Counted from the first letter of the stretch, positions 46,012 to 56,275 are shown. The stretch: 64,000 nt of DNA from Streptococcus ratti FA-1 = DSM 20564 (GCF_000286075.1 NZ_AJTZ01000005.1:62001-126000), one strand, 5' to 3'. The notes: a model not told the origin generated them from the sequence alone. Made by a program: numbers and translations.

Positions 46012-46365
46012 TCAGTTGGCAAGAAAGGCAGCAATAACAGTCGCTAGATAAAAGAAGAAGGTCAAAATGAAACCAGCCCGCCAAAAAAATTTGAAAAAGC
46101 GCCTGAAAGAAAAAGCTTTTCTTTTCCTGAGCTGCCGAATGGCTAGCGTCAAGGCCAGAATTGACATGGCCAGCAAATAATGCGGCAGAAAACTGTGGGT
46201 ATAAAACTTAGCTGAGACCAGAACAATTTCTGCTGCAAAAAGCGGCAGTGCAAGATCAGCAAGATTCAGACCAAAGCGCCTTAAGTGGAAGGTTGACACA
46301 ATAATATAAGAAAAAATTAAAGTTAAAAAGATAAAGGCTACAGCCATAAATTTGTACATAGTCAT
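46012..46365 (-). CDS. DUF3397 family membrane protein
   Basis: This 117-residue membrane protein has four predicted helices and the family-like features HLRRFGLNLADLALPLFAAE and a basic connecting loop (RQLRKRKAFSFRRFFKFF). Its function is unknown. It lies divergently upstream of rplK, a neighbourhood I recall from other streptococci. Confidence 0.82.
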   Translation of the reverse strand: MTMYKFMAVAFIFLTLIFSYIIVSTFHLRRFGLNLADLALPLFAAEIVLVSAKFYTHSFLPHYLLAMSILALTLAIRQLRKRKAFSFRRFFKFFWRAGFILTFFFYLATVIAAFLAN

Positions 46366-46481
46366 AATCTTATTTTATAACGATTTTATAAGAAAGTAAA
46401 TGTCTGAATGCAAATAAAAATGCTTTGGCCTCACACCATTGACAAAGGTAGAGCAGAAAAGAAATTCCCTGTTTAAATATC

Positions 46482-46574
46482 TTGATTTTTGTCTAAAATG
46501 GTGTATAATAAGTAGGTATGCTGTAATGGCATATTTGTGGGAGGTAAAAATCTTTTAATTACCGAAAGAACCAC
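46482..46574 (+). promoter_or_regulatory. rplK-rplA promoter and candidate L1-binding leader
   Basis: TTGATT (46482-46487) and TATAAT (46504-46509) form the promoter. Downstream, GTGGGAGGTAAAAATC (46537-46552) with CCAC at 46571-46574 resembles the site found again before rplA. Ribosomal protein L1 represses its own operon by binding such leaders (known in bacteria). Confidence 0.65.
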
Positions 46575-46592
46575 AACAGGAGGATTTATACA

Positions 46593-47018
46593 ATGGCTAA
46601 AAAAGTCGAAAACATCGTAAAACTTCAAATTCCTGCTGGTAAAGCAACACCAGCTCCGCCAGTTGGACCAGCACTTGGTCAAGCAGGAATCAACATCATG
46701 GGATTCACCAAAGAATTTAACGCTCGTACAGCTGATCAAGCTGGTATGATCATCCCAGTTGTTATCTCAGTTTATGAAGACAAATCATTTGATTTCGTAA
46801 CAAAAACACCGCCAGCTGCCGTTCTTTTGAAAAAAGCTGCAGGTGTTGACAAAGGTTCTGGTGAACCTAACAAAACTAAAGTTGCTTCAGTAACGCGTGC
46901 GCAAGTACAAGAAATCGCTGAAACAAAAATGCCAGATTTGAACGCTGCAAACATTGAGTCTGCAATGCGTATGATTGAAGGTACTGCTCGTTCTATGGGA
47001 TTCACTGTTACTGACTAA
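46593..47018 (+). CDS. rplK: 50S ribosomal protein L11
   Basis: This 141-residue protein of the L7/L12 stalk base binds 23S rRNA. It has typical [20 protein letters not shown] and the terminal [12 protein letters not shown]. An ACAGGAGG precedes the ATG. It is followed by rplA after 99 bases. Confidence 0.98.
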   Translation: MAKKVENIVKLQIPAGKATPAPPVGPALGQAGINIMGFTKEFNARTADQAGMIIPVVISVYEDKSFDFVTKTPPAAVLLKKAAGVDKGSGEPNKTKVASVTRAQVQEIAETKMPDLNAANIESAMRMIEGTARSMGFTVTD

Positions 47019-47071
47019 TCAGTAGACACCCTTATTACCCGCAATAACTTCATCACAACCTGATGAGTGAC

Positions 47072-47098
47072 GTGGGAGATGAAAATCGATATGACCAC
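47072..47098 (+). promoter_or_regulatory. Second candidate L1-binding site before rplA
   Basis: GTGGGAGATGAAAATC (47072-47087) with CCAC at 47095-47098 repeats the motif of the rplK leader with few differences. It lies in the 99-base rplK-rplA gap. Confidence 0.55.
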
Positions 47099-47117
47099 AT
47101 TACAAGGAGAAGAAAAA

Positions 47118-47807
47118 ATGGCTAAAAAAAGCAAACAATTACGTGCTGCTCTTGAAAAAATTGACAGCACAAAAGCATACAGCGTAGAAGAAGCTGTTGC
47201 ACTCGCAAAAGAAACTAACTTCGCAAAATTTGATGCAACTGTAGAAGTTGCTTACAACCTTAACATTGATGTTAAGAAAGCTGACCAGCAAATCCGCGGT
47301 GCCATGGTATTGCCAAATGGTACTGGTAAAACGCAACGCGTTCTTGTTTTTGCTCGCGGTGCTAAGGCTGAAGAAGCTAAAGAAGCCGGTGCAGATTTCG
47401 TTGGTGAAGATGACCTCGTTCAAAAAATCAACGGCGGCTGGTTAGATTTTGATGTTGTTATTGCAACACCAGATATGATGGCAGTTGTTGGCCGCCTGGG
47501 ACGTGTCCTTGGTCCGCGTAACTTGATGCCAAACCCTAAAACTGGTACAGTAACAATGGATGTTGCTAAGGCAGTTGAAGAGTCTAAAGGCGGAAAAATC
47601 ACTTACCGTGCTGATAAAGCTGGTAACGTACAGGCTATCATCGGTAAAGTATCATTTGAGGCAGATAAACTGGTTGAAAACTTCAAAGCTTTCAACGATG
47701 TTATCGTAAAAGCTAAACCTGCTACTGCAAAAGGTACTTATATTACAAACCTTGCCCTTACAACAACTCAAGGACCTGGTATCAAAGTTGATGCAAACTC
47801 ATTTTAA
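47118..47807 (+). CDS. rplA: 50S ribosomal protein L1
   Basis: This 229-residue L1 is the normal length and begins [16 protein letters not shown], so ATG 47118 (after AAGGAGAAG) is chosen over upstream in-frame ATG and candidates. It carries the signature [14 protein letters not shown]. It is an rRNA-binding protein of the L1 stalk and likely autorepressor of rplK-rplA. Confidence 0.98.
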   Translation: MAKKSKQLRAALEKIDSTKAYSVEEAVALAKETNFAKFDATVEVAYNLNIDVKKADQQIRGAMVLPNGTGKTQRVLVFARGAKAEEAKEAGADFVGEDDLVQKINGGWLDFDVVIATPDMMAVVGRLGRVLGPRNLMPNPKTGTVTMDVAKAVEESKGGKITYRADKAGNVQAIIGKVSFEADKLVENFKAFNDVIVKAKPATAKGTYITNLALTTTQGPGIKVDANSF

Positions 47808-47818
47808 GCTAAAAAGAT

Positions 47819-47848
47819 AAAATCCAAGGTACCAGCCTTGGATTTTTT
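47819..47848 (+). terminator. Terminator of rplK-rplA
   Basis: The perfect 11-bp stem AAAATCCAAGG/CCTTGGATTTT is followed by TT. Confidence 0.88.
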
Positions 47849-47976
47849 GCTGCAATCAACCATAAAAATAGTTTTAAGGGAAAAGTCAATTCCCTTTAAA
47901 AAATAAAAGGGAACTGTACTATAAATTTTAATAGAAGTATGGTAAAATATTAGGGATAAAGTAAGGAGTACAGATA

Positions 47977-48714
47977 ATGGTAAAACCTAAATATAATCGT
48001 GTATTGATTAAACTCTCTGGTGAAGCCTTAGCCGGAGAAAAAGGAGTTGGCATTGACATCCCAACTGTTCAGGCAATTGCTCAGGAAATCAAGGAAGTTC
48101 ATGATTCCGGTGTTGAAATTGCTCTGGTTATTGGCGGCGGTAACCTTTGGAGAGGCGAACCTGCTTCTGAAGCAGGTATGGATCGTGTTCAGGCTGACTA
48201 CACCGGAATGCTTGGTACGGTCATGAATGCTCTTGTCATGGCAGATGCTCTCCAGCATGTGGGAGTAGACACGCGTGTTCAGACGGCCATTGCCATGCAG
48301 CAAGTTGCAGAGCCATATATTCGCGGACGGGCACTGCGTCACCTCCAAAAGGGTCGTATTGTTATCTTTGCCGCGGGTGTTGGTTCTCCTTACTTCTCAA
48401 CCGATACAACATCTGCCCTTCGCGCAGCAGAAATTGAAGCAGATGCCATTTTGATGGCTAAAAATGGTGTTGACGGAGTTTATAATGATGATCCCCGTAA
48501 AAATGCCGATGCTATCAAATTCAATGAGTTAACCCATATGGAAGTTCTCAAACGTGGACTTAAAATTATGGATTCAACAGCCAGCTCACTGTCAATGGAC
48601 AATGACATTGACTTAGTTGTTTTCAATCTGAATGAATCAGGAAACATCAAACGTGTTATCTTTGGTGAGCAAATTGGAACAACTGTAACCAGCAAAATTT
48701 CTGATTCAGAATAA
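47977..48714 (+). CDS. pyrH: Uridylate kinase (UMP kinase)
   Basis: This 245-residue amino-acid-kinase-fold enzyme phosphorylates UMP to UDP. It shows [31 protein letters not shown], and [18 protein letters not shown] precedes ATG 47977. It is followed by frr after 124 bases, a very common pairing. Confidence 0.97.
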   Translation: MVKPKYNRVLIKLSGEALAGEKGVGIDIPTVQAIAQEIKEVHDSGVEIALVIGGGNLWRGEPASEAGMDRVQADYTGMLGTVMNALVMADALQHVGVDTRVQTAIAMQQVAEPYIRGRALRHLQKGRIVIFAAGVGSPYFSTDTTSALRAAEIEADAILMAKNGVDGVYNDDPRKNADAIKFNELTHMEVLKRGLKIMDSTASSLSMDNDIDLVVFNLNESGNIKRVIFGEQIGTTVTSKISDSE

Positions 48715-48838
48715 TTGAACACGGCTACGACCCTGTCAAAAAGATAGCTTCTCCTAGAGTCCTTTGACTCTTGGTCGACCCTCCCTTTTTTGCTTTGTGT
48801 CGCTTATGCCTTAGTATCTTAATATAAGGAGAATATCA

Positions 48839-49396
48839 ATGGCAAATGCTATTATAGAAAAAACTAAAGAAAGATTTGAACAGTCACACCAGTCTCTTGC
48901 GCGTGAATTCGGCAGCATCCGTGCTGGACGCGCTAATGCCAGCCTTTTAGACCGCATTGAAGTCGAATATTACGGGGCACCAACGCCTTTGAATCAGCTG
49001 GCTTCAATTACTGTCCCAGAAGCGCGTGTGCTTTTGGTTTCACCTTTTGATAAATCGTCATTAAAAGATATTGAACATGCCATCAATGCTTCAGATATTG
49101 GAATCAATCCAGCTAATGATGGCTCTGTTATTCGTTTGGTTATCCCAGCTTTGACCGAAGAAACGCGGAGAGACTTGGCTAAAGAAGTGAAAAAAGTTGG
49201 TGAAAATGCCAAGATTGCTATCCGTAATATCCGCCGTGATGCTATGGATGAAGCTAAGAAGCAAGAAAAGGCTAAGGAAATCACCGAAGATGAACTGAAA
49301 TCTCTTGAAAAGGATATCCAAAAGGTAACAGACGATGCTGTCAAACACATTGATGACATGACAGCCAACAAGGAAAAAGAACTGCTTGAAGTCTAA
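48839..49396 (+). CDS. frr: Ribosome recycling factor
   Basis: This 185-residue RRF is a helical tRNA-mimic with [22 protein letters not shown] and [13 protein letters not shown]. It splits post-termination ribosomes with EF-G. A TAAGGAG lies upstream. The leader contains TTAGTATCTTA, a partial copy of the block found before metG and exoA. Confidence 0.97.
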   Translation: MANAIIEKTKERFEQSHQSLAREFGSIRAGRANASLLDRIEVEYYGAPTPLNQLASITVPEARVLLVSPFDKSSLKDIEHAINASDIGINPANDGSVIRLVIPALTEETRRDLAKEVKKVGENAKIAIRNIRRDAMDEAKKQEKAKEITEDELKSLEKDIQKVTDDAVKHIDDMTANKEKELLEV

Positions 49397-49556
49397 AGTT
49401 TAATTTTTAAAAATCTGTCAGTTTTACTGGCTGATTTTCCTTGTTTTAAGTCTCTTAAACAGCAGCAAAGATATGGGGCAGGTGACACATCAAAACAGTT
49501 TTAGTTTTTGATCATGTTTCTGCTCCTATCTTTTCTTAAAAAGAAATGGGAATGAT

Positions 49557-50414
49557 ATGAATGAATTATTGGGAACTGTTATCACAGGCATGATAACAGA
49601 TGAAAATGCTGCCTTTTACTTTATCCAAAAAGATGGTCTAACATTTGCACTTGATAAGGAAGAGGGCTCCCGTCAGCTAGGTGAAATGGTCACAGGTTTT
49701 GTCTACACAGATTTGCATCAAAAATCCCGTCTGACAACACTTATTCCAGCGGTAAGCCGAACGTCTTATGGCTGGGGTGTGGTGACAAATGTGCGCCGCG
49801 ATCTCGGTGTGTTTGTAGATACAGGGATTCCTGACAAGGAAATTGTGGTTTCTTTGGATCTTTTGCCGGAATTGAAAGAATTGTGGCCTAAAAAAGGGGA
49901 TAAATTGTATATTAAGCTTGATGTGGACAAAAAAGGCCGCATCTGGGGTATTCCTGCTGAACAAACGGTTTTTCAAAAATTAGCCGGTCCAGCTTATGAT
50001 AATATGCAAAATCAAGACTTGCGAGCCATCGTTTATCGTCTAAAGCTGTCAGGTACCTTTGTTTACTTACCGGATAATAATATGCTGGGCTTTATCCATC
50101 CCAGTGAGCGCTATGCGGAACCTCGCTTGGGAGAAGAAGTAACAGCGCGTGTGATTGGCTATCGTCAGGTTGACCGCACTCTCAACCTTTCTTTGAAGCC
50201 TCGTTCCTTTGAGATGCTGGAAAATGATGCTCAGATGATTTTGGCTTATTTGGAGAGCAGCGGGGGTTTTATGACCTTGAATGATAAATCATCGCCAGAT
50301 GACATCAAAGCGACCTTCGGTATTTCTAAAGGACAGTTCAAAAAAGCTCTCGGTGGGCTGATGAAGGCAAAGAAGATTAAGCAGGATAGCAACGGAACAG
50401 AGTTAATCAAGTAA
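49557..50414 (+). CDS. cvfB: CvfB-type S1-domain RNA-binding protein
   Basis: This 285-residue protein has N-terminal S1-like domains (about residues 70-130, SYGWGVVTNVRRDLGVFVDTG; and a second at about 145-215) and a C-terminal winged helix (DDIKATFGISKGQFKKALGGL). CvfB homologues affect virulence-factor expression in Gram-positive cocci (family knowledge). It lies downstream of frr. Confidence 0.87.
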   Translation: MNELLGTVITGMITDENAAFYFIQKDGLTFALDKEEGSRQLGEMVTGFVYTDLHQKSRLTTLIPAVSRTSYGWGVVTNVRRDLGVFVDTGIPDKEIVVSLDLLPELKELWPKKGDKLYIKLDVDKKGRIWGIPAEQTVFQKLAGPAYDNMQNQDLRAIVYRLKLSGTFVYLPDNNMLGFIHPSERYAEPRLGEEVTARVIGYRQVDRTLNLSLKPRSFEMLENDAQMILAYLESSGGFMTLNDKSSPDDIKATFGISKGQFKKALGGLMKAKKIKQDSNGTELIK

Positions 50415-50436
50415 GATTTCAGATGGGAGACTGGCA

Positions 50437-50931
50437 ATGGCTTTGTGCTTTCAAGTGACCGTGGTCGGTCTTGTGATGAGTTTGGTGTTTAATGGTGCGC
50501 TTGCTAGGCTCTGGCTAGCTTATCCGACAGCAGTGACTGCCATGCTGCCCAAGCAAATACAGCAGCTCGCTCCCAAACCTGACTTGCTTCAGCGTAAGAA
50601 GATGAGAAAGCGGCTATTCTGGATTTATCTGTTGATCTTGGGTTTAGGCTTGGTAACGACCGCCTTTCTGCCCATCAGAGGCTTTCTTCCGCTATTTGTG
50701 ACAGGTTATTGGCAGATGTTTCTGGTCAATTTGGGTGATCTCATCGGTCTGGATTGGCTTTTTCGCCAGAAAAAACTGTCTCAGCTGATGATTCCTGGAA
50801 CAGAAGATTGTTCAGCTTGGCAGACCAAAATCTGGATGGTCAGTCTAGGCTTGCCAGAACACCTGCTATTATGGCCCTTAGTAGTTTGTCCGCTTGTGGG
50901 TCTACTCTATCAAGTTTTGCAATTCTTGTAA
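50437..50931 (+). CDS. Small integral membrane protein of unknown function
   Basis: This 164-residue protein has about four hydrophobic segments and a positively charged inter-helix loop (LLQRKKMRKRLFW). No family is recognised. It begins 22 bases after cvfB with GGGAG upstream of the ATG. The following 50932-51195 shows no ORF worth listing. Confidence 0.65.
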   Translation: MALCFQVTVVGLVMSLVFNGALARLWLAYPTAVTAMLPKQIQQLAPKPDLLQRKKMRKRLFWIYLLILGLGLVTTAFLPIRGFLPLFVTGYWQMFLVNLGDLIGLDWLFRQKKLSQLMIPGTEDCSAWQTKIWMVSLGLPEHLLLWPLVVCPLVGLLYQVLQFL

Positions 50932-51195
50932 GAAGGATGATGGGGAAGCTTTTATATTAATCGAAGCAGAAATTATTTAAGCCTATATGTCCGGCCCTGT
51001 CTTACTTTTGCTTAAAAATGACAAGCAAGTCTCCTATATATGATAGGAAACTTGGTGGAGAAAATGACTGTTAGCAATTGCGCAGCCATCAGGGCTATCT
51101 GTCCCATTTCTTTTAAATAATTTAGGTCATCTTTATTGACCAGCGCCTTTGACCATGCCATAATGGGTTTATCTTAAACCAGTAGGAGGATTTTT

Positions 51196-51606
51196 ATGAT
51201 TTATCAAACAATTGCAACTAACAGTCAGGGGCTTAGGGGAAAATTGGACTTTTCTGACCATGCCTCCATTGAAACGCAGCATCCTCTTGATAAGGGAGAC
51301 GGCTTCAATCCTGAACAATTGATGTCCAGCGCTTGGGCAACCTGCCTTAATGCAACTATTGAATCCCTTTTAGAAGCTCAGGGAAAATCTCATTATTCAT
51401 CAAAAACAGAAGTAACTGCGACGTTAAATAAAGAAACCACTAAGCCGGGATATTATTTTTCTTTAGATGCAAGGGTGACCATTGAGGGGATGATACTGGC
51501 GCAGGCAGAAAAAATTGTTGAGGAAGCGCACCAGCGCTGTCCGGTCTCAAAACTTATCCAGCAATCGCCAACAATAACTCTTCAGGTGGAAAACGGAAGA
51601 GATTAG
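51196..51606 (+). CDS. OsmC/Ohr family peroxidase
   Basis: This 136-residue OsmC-fold protein has the two redox cysteines of the Ohr type, in SSAWATCLNATIE (about residue 50) and HQRCPVSKL (about residue 115). It likely reduces organic hydroperoxides. AGGAGG precedes the ATG. Monocistronic position; no OhrR site was identified. Confidence 0.87.
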   Translation: MIYQTIATNSQGLRGKLDFSDHASIETQHPLDKGDGFNPEQLMSSAWATCLNATIESLLEAQGKSHYSSKTEVTATLNKETTKPGYYFSLDARVTIEGMILAQAEKIVEEAHQRCPVSKLIQQSPTITLQVENGRD

Positions 51607-51839
51607 GTTTAAAAAATATTAGCCGTGCGGCAGTGATTAAAAAGATTTGTTCAACTTGGCAGGTCAATGGTAAATACTGCTGCAATAAAGGCTGAAAGGC
51701 ATGTCGTGAACGTGCTTTTCCTTGCTATTGAAATATGATAGTCAGACTGAGCTGGAAAAATTCAGTTTGGTTTTTGATATCAGATAGTTAAATTTTTGTT
51801 ATTTTGTTATAATGATGGGAGTTAAACAAGGAGAGAAGA

Positions 51840-52349
51840 ATGCAGAAAGCAATTTTCGCAGGCGGCTGTTTTTGGTGTATGGTCCAGCCTTTTGAAGAAC
51901 AAGACGGTATTTTGTCTGTCCGGTCAGGCTATACAGGCGGTCATGTGCCTAATCCGACTTATGAGCAGGTTTGCAGTCATACAACTGGACATACGGAAGC
52001 TGTAGAAATTATCTTTGATGAGAATAAGATTTCTTATGCTGATCTTGTGGAGCTTTACTGGCGGCAGACTGATCCGACCGATGCTTTTGGACAATTTGAG
52101 GATCGCGGTGACAACTATCGCCCTGTAATCTTTTATGCTAATGACCAGCAGCGGGAAATTGCGGAGCAGTCTAAGGCAAAATTGCAGGCATCCAACTACT
52201 TTGATAAACCTATTGTAACAACGATTGAAGCAGCGCAGCCTTTTTATGAAGCAGAGACTTACCATCAGGCTTTCTATCGGAAAAATCCTAAACGCTATGC
52301 GCAAAGCAGTGCTGTTCGCCATCAATTTTTAAAGGAGAACTGGTCATGA
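51840..52349 (+). CDS. msrA: Peptide methionine sulfoxide reductase A
   Basis: This 169-residue enzyme has the catalytic Cys10 in AGGCFWC and the family signatures [22 protein letters not shown] and [15 protein letters not shown]. It repairs Met-S-sulfoxide. Its stop overlaps the start of the next gene by 4 bases (ATGA). AGGAGA precedes ATG 51840. Confidence 0.95.
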   Translation: MQKAIFAGGCFWCMVQPFEEQDGILSVRSGYTGGHVPNPTYEQVCSHTTGHTEAVEIIFDENKISYADLVELYWRQTDPTDAFGQFEDRGDNYRPVIFYANDQQREIAEQSKAKLQASNYFDKPIVTTIEAAQPFYEAETYHQAFYRKNPKRYAQSSAVRHQFLKENWS

Positions 52350-52561
52350 GGAAATCATTTTATACTTGGCTGATGACACAGCGCAATGCCAAAAGTCAGG
52401 AGCCTGCTGCTATTTTAGCAGACTTGGTTTTTGAGGATACTACCTTTCCCAAGCATACGGACAGTTTTGAAACAGTCAGCCGGTATTTGGAAGATGAGGC
52501 GAACTTTTCCTTTAATCTGAGTGAATTTGACAAGATTTGGGAGGATTATCTGGCACATTAA
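52346..52561 (+). CDS. YozE family protein (UPF0346)
   Basis: This 71-residue protein has the YozE_SAM_like pattern [11 protein letters not shown] and [16 protein letters not shown]. Its function is unknown. It overlaps msrA by 4 bases, so the two are co-translated. It is followed by the hairpin TCACGC/GCGTGA plus T run (52566-52588), a terminator. Confidence 0.88.
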   Translation: MRKSFYTWLMTQRNAKSQEPAAILADLVFEDTTFPKHTDSFETVSRYLEDEANFSFNLSEFDKIWEDYLAH

Positions 52562-52565
52562 AAGT

Positions 52566-52588
52566 CACGCGGTCAGCGTGATTTTTTG
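52566..52588 (+). terminator. Terminator of msrA-yozE
   Basis: The stem TCACGC/GCGTGA with loop GGTCA is followed by six T. An extended -10 (TGATATAAT, 52588-52596) for phoH follows immediately. Confidence 0.8.
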
Positions 52589-52703
52589 ATATAATAATAT
52601 CAAAAGTAAGAAGATGAACAGGGCTGCATGTCACTATGTATCAGCTTTAGCTGAAAAGAGCAATTTGATATGCTCCCTAAAAAATATAAAAAAGGAGCTG
52701 CTT

Positions 52704-53771
52704 TTGCAAGATTATTCTGTTGATATTAGCTTAAACCATCCCGACGATATGATGAATCTTTTTGGTTCCAATGAGCGTCACCTAAAGCTCATTGAGGAGC
52801 ATCTCGGGGTCATCATTCATGCCAGAACCGAGCGGGTGCAGATTCTTGGAGACAGTGAGGAGGCAGTTAACTTAGCCCGCCTGACCATTGAAGCCCTGCT
52901 TGTTTTGGTTAAACGAGGCATGATTATCAATACTTCAGATGTGGTAACAGCCCTCTCTATGGCTCAAAACGGTAGTATTGATAAATTTGTGGCCCTCTAT
53001 GAAGAGGAAATTATTAGGGATTCTTATGGCAAGCCTATTCGTGTTAAAACACTGGGACAGAAGGTTTATGTGGACAGCGTTAAGAATCATGATATTGTTT
53101 TTGGCATAGGTCCTGCCGGAACAGGGAAAACTTTTCTAGCTGTCACGCTGGCTATAACCGCTTTAAAAAGAGGTCAGGTCAAGCGCATTATTTTAACGCG
53201 TCCGGCTGTTGAAGCAGGCGAAAGCCTTGGATTTTTGCCGGGTGATTTGAGAGAAAAGGTTGATCCTTACCTGCGTCCTGTTTATGATGCCCTCTATCAA
53301 ATTCTGGGGAAAGAGCAGACTGCACGGCTCATGGAGCGTGAAATCATTGAAATTGCGCCTTTGGCTTACATGCGCGGACGGACCTTGGATGACGCCTTTG
53401 TCATCTTGGACGAAGCGCAAAATACGACCATCATGCAGATGAAAATGTTCCTGACCCGCCTTGGCTTTAATTCCAAAATGATTGTCAATGGGGATATTAG
53501 TCAGATTGATTTGCCCCGTAATGTGAAGTCCGGTTTGATTGATGCTTCAGAAAAACTAAAGAATATTAAACAGATTGATTTTGTTTATCTGTCAGCTAAG
53601 GATGTGGTCAGACACCCTGTAGTTGCTGAGATTATCAATGCTTATGAAAATTCAACCGACAGGGAGCGCAGCTATTTTCCAAAAGAAGAAAAATCAGGCC
53701 TGACCAGCTACGAAACCATTGGTGAGCCAGCCCAAGAGCCAGCAGATGACCAAGGCAGCTCTCTTAGCTAG
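52704..53771 (+). CDS. phoH: PhoH-family ATPase
   Basis: This 355-residue PhoH-like P-loop ATPase/RNA-associated protein has a KH-like N-terminal region (GSNERHLKLIEEHLGVIIHAR), Walker A GIGPAGTGKTFLA, and Walker B FVILDEAQNTT. I chose TTG 52704, which is 6 bases after AAAGGAG and gives the expected N terminus (LQDYSVDISL). Upstream in-frame ATG 52614 has no ribosome binding site. It precedes ybeY, as in many Firmicutes. Confidence 0.9.
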   Translation: MQDYSVDISLNHPDDMMNLFGSNERHLKLIEEHLGVIIHARTERVQILGDSEEAVNLARLTIEALLVLVKRGMIINTSDVVTALSMAQNGSIDKFVALYEEEIIRDSYGKPIRVKTLGQKVYVDSVKNHDIVFGIGPAGTGKTFLAVTLAITALKRGQVKRIILTRPAVEAGESLGFLPGDLREKVDPYLRPVYDALYQILGKEQTARLMEREIIEIAPLAYMRGRTLDDAFVILDEAQNTTIMQMKMFLTRLGFNSKMIVNGDISQIDLPRNVKSGLIDASEKLKNIKQIDFVYLSAKDVVRHPVVAEIINAYENSTDRERSYFPKEEKSGLTSYETIGEPAQEPADDQGSSLS

Positions 53772-53949
53772 TCTGAACAAACTGCCCACGACTGAACTTG
53801 AGCATATTCGCTTGCAGAAGAACTTATCTTTGAGAGAGGGAAAGTGGGCTAAAAAACGTATCCAAAGACCTGAGGCAAAGTGTGATTGTCGGGGGAAAAA
53901 TATCTATGTGACTGCTGCATCAAAACTGCAGGCAGCAAAGACGTCATAA
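53746..53949 (+). CDS. Small basic protein overlapping the phoH 3' end (uncertain)
   Basis: A 67-residue ORF, MTKAALLASLNKLPTTELEH, with a Lys/Arg-rich C terminus (WAKKRIQRPEAKCDCRGKN) overlaps the last 26 bases of phoH in another frame. It has no clear ribosome binding site. It ends at the terminator AAAGCCC/GGGCTTT. It may be a real cytoplasmic nucleic-acid-binding protein or chance. Confidence 0.35.
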   Translation: MTKAALLASLNKLPTTELEHIRLQKNLSLREGKWAKKRIQRPEAKCDCRGKNIYVTAASKLQAAKTS

Positions 53950-53970
53950 AGCCCAGCAGGGCTTTTCTTT
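53948..53970 (+). terminator. Terminator upstream of ybeY
   Basis: AAAGCCC/GGGCTTT with loop AGCA is followed by TTCTTT. Confidence 0.7.
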
Positions 53971-53987
53971 AGAAAGCAGGGGCTTTA

Positions 53988-54253
53988 TGGTATAATAAAG
54001 TAATAAGATTAGAAGAGCAGGAAGGATAAGGCTGGTTTGTGCCTAGGAGCAGACACAAATGTGAACGCTTGGAATTTAGATTAGTTAAGGGTAAGCTTTA
54101 ATCGCGGTTTTAAAGAAAACTGCTGCTTTGCTCTTTTATTTTAAGATTTGACAGTACTTAGCCTGCGTCAGATGATTGATCTGCAGCTGAGTGGCTTGAT
54201 TATTTTGTTTTAACTGTCTAAATTTCTGCTGCATCAGGCCTTTTACATTAGAC
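53988..54253 (+). promoter_or_regulatory. Promoter and 250-base leader of ybeY
   Basis: An extended -10 TGGTATAAT at 53988-53996 predicts transcription from about 54003, giving a 250-base untranslated leader. No Shine-Dalgarno precedes the ATG at 54254. No known riboswitch was recognised; a GCGGTTTT/AAAACTGC stem (about 54104-54123) is the clearest local structure. No ORF was found in it. Confidence 0.5.
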
Positions 54254-54748
54254 ATGTATGTTGAAATGATTGATGAAACTGGTCAAGTTTCTGAAGAAAT
54301 TAAGAAGCAAACCTTGGATTTATTGGAGTTTGCAGCTCAAAAGATTGGTAAGGAAAACAAGGAAATGGCGGTGACTTTCGTTACTAATGAGCGCAGCCAT
54401 GAACTTAATCTAGCCTATCGTGACACCGACCGCCCAACGGATGTTATTAGTTTAGAGTATAAGCCAGAAGTTCCTTTTTCTTTTAATGAGGAAGACCTGA
54501 AAGACAATCCTGAACTAGCAGAGATGATGGATGAGTTTGACAGCTATATCGGTGAATTATTTATTTCGGTCGATAAGGCTGAGGAACAAGCTAACGACTA
54601 CGGCCACAGCTTTGAGCGTGAGATGGGCTTTTTAGCGGTGCACGGTTTTTTGCATATCAATGGTTATGACCATTATAGTCCCCAAGAAGAAGAAGAAATG
54701 TTCAGCCTACAGGAAGAGATATTGAATGCCTATGGACTTAAGAGATAA
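54254..54748 (+). CDS. ybeY: Endoribonuclease YbeY (rRNA maturation factor)
   Basis: This 164-residue metal-dependent RNase has the three-His motif [11 protein letters not shown] (about residues 131-141). It trims the 3' end of 16S rRNA and takes part in ribosome quality control. It lies 22 bases of overlap with dgkA at its end. The start ATG at 54254 has no Shine-Dalgarno. Confidence 0.94.
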   Translation: MYVEMIDETGQVSEEIKKQTLDLLEFAAQKIGKENKEMAVTFVTNERSHELNLAYRDTDRPTDVISLEYKPEVPFSFNEEDLKDNPELAEMMDEFDSYIGELFISVDKAEEQANDYGHSFEREMGFLAVHGFLHINGYDHYSPQEEEEMFSLQEEILNAYGLKR

Positions 54749-55139
54749 TAAACAAAGCCAAAAAAAATGGAAAAACAGAACCCTAACTTCCAGTCTTGAA
54801 TTCGCTCTGACGGGAATTTTTTCGGCTTTTAGGGAAGAGCGCAATATGAAAAAGCATGCGGTATCAGCTGTTTTAGCTGTTATTGCAGGCTTTGTCTTTA
54901 AAGTGTCAGTCATAGAATGGCTTTTTCTTTTACTAAGTATTTTTTTGGTTATAACCTTTGAAATTGTGAACTCGGCTATTGAAAATGTTGTTGATTTGGC
55001 CAGTGATTATCACTTTTCCATGCTGGCTAAGAATGCTAAGGATATGGCAGCTGGCGCTGTCTTGATGATTTCGGGCTTTGCGGCTTTAACCGGCTTGATT
55101 ATTTTTGTGCCAAAGATTATTGATTTGATTTTTGGCTAA
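54726..55139 (+). CDS. dgkA: Diacylglycerol/undecaprenol kinase
   Basis: This 137-residue small membrane kinase has three helices and the conserved [15 protein letters not shown] with the catalytic Glu. In Gram-positives the family phosphorylates undecaprenol. It overlaps ybeY by 23 bases, and ATG 54732 is an alternative start. It forms the common ybeY-dgkA-era order. Confidence 0.93.
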   Translation: MPMDLRDNKQSQKKWKNRTLTSSLEFALTGIFSAFREERNMKKHAVSAVLAVIAGFVFKVSVIEWLFLLLSIFLVITFEIVNSAIENVVDLASDYHFSMLAKNAKDMAAGAVLMISGFAALTGLIIFVPKIIDLIFG

Positions 55140-55378
55140 TGGCAGAGCTGGGAAAAACAGCGGTGTGAGTTTATCTTGTCAGATCATTTGACCAATAGCC
55201 TTAAACTGGGCTGACATACAGTCCAAAAGTAATAGAAAAAGTAAAAAAGAAAGGAATGGACGCGTTCCGCGTTTCGAAATGAACACGGACTAAAAACTGC
55301 GAAAAACAACTGTTTGGAGAATCAGGAAGTTCTACTGGCTGTTTAGTTTTACCTTGCTTTTAGCGTCCTCTGTATTTT

Positions 55379-56275
55379 ATGTTTAAATCAGGCTTTGTGG
55401 CCATTTTAGGCCGTCCTAATGTTGGTAAATCAACATTTCTCAACCATGTCATGGGGCAGAAAATCGCCATCATGAGCGATAAAGCCCAGACAACGCGCAA
55501 TAAGATTATGGGAATCTACACGACTAAGACCGAGCAGATTGTCTTTATTGACACTCCGGGAATTCATAAGCCTAAAACAGCTCTAGGGGATTTCATGGTG
55601 GAGTCGGCTTATTCGACCCTGCGTGAAGTGGAGACCGTCCTTTTTATGGTGCCGGCTGATGAGGAGCGCGGCAAGGGTGATAATATGATCATGGAGCGCC
55701 TTAAAGCGGCTAAGATTCCTGTTATTCTGGTAATCAACAAGATCGATAAGGTTCATCCCGATCAGCTTTTGGAAAAAATTGAGGATTTCCGCTCCCAGAT
55801 GGACTTTAAGGAAATTGTTCCGATTTCAGCTCTTCAGGGCAATAATGTGGAAACTCTGATGACCATTCTCAAGGACAACCTAGAGGAAGGCTTCCAGTAT
55901 TTCCCTGAAGACCAAATTACTGACCATCCGGAACGTTTTTTGGTGTCTGAAATGATTCGCGAAAAAATCCTAAAACTGACTGAGCAAGAGGTTCCCCACT
56001 CCGTTGCCGTTGTTATTGAATCTATGAAGCGAGATGAAGAGACCGATAAGGTCCATATCCGTGCGACCATCATGGTGGAACGTGACAGCCAAAAAGGGAT
56101 TATCATCGGTAAGCAAGGAGCTATGCTCAAGAAAATCGGTAAGATGGCTCGCCGTGACATCGAACTCATGCTGGGGGACAAGGTCTACCTCGAAACTTGG
56201 GTCAAGGTCAAGAAAAATTGGCGGGATAAAAAGCTGGATTTGGCTGACTTTGGTTATAATAAGAAAGAGTATTAA
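55379..56275 (+). CDS. era: GTPase Era
   Basis: This 298-residue protein has G1 [10 protein letters not shown]3 DTPG, G4 NKID, and a C-terminal KH domain ([22 protein letters not shown]). It binds 16S rRNA 3' end in 30S assembly. ATG 55379 has no Shine-Dalgarno. The 239-base gap upstream holds a short ORF, MDAFRVSK (55258-55284), with an AAAGGA site, and a T-rich tract. Confidence 0.97.
   Translation: MFKSGFVAILGRPNVGKSTFLNHVMGQKIAIMSDKAQTTRNKIMGIYTTKTEQIVFIDTPGIHKPKTALGDFMVESAYSTLREVETVLFMVPADEERGKGDNMIMERLKAAKIPVILVINKIDKVHPDQLLEKIEDFRSQMDFKEIVPISALQGNNVETLMTILKDNLEEGFQYFPEDQITDHPERFLVSEMIREKILKLTEQEVPHSVAVVIESMKRDEETDKVHIRATIMVERDSQKGIIIGKQGAMLKKIGKMARRDIELMLGDKVYLETWVKVKKNWRDKKLDLADFGYNKKEY

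Noticed and set aside
48757..48774. Terminator between pyrH and frr
   Set aside because: The AGAGTC/GACTCT stem is six bases and not followed directly by T; the two genes are normally co-transcribed.
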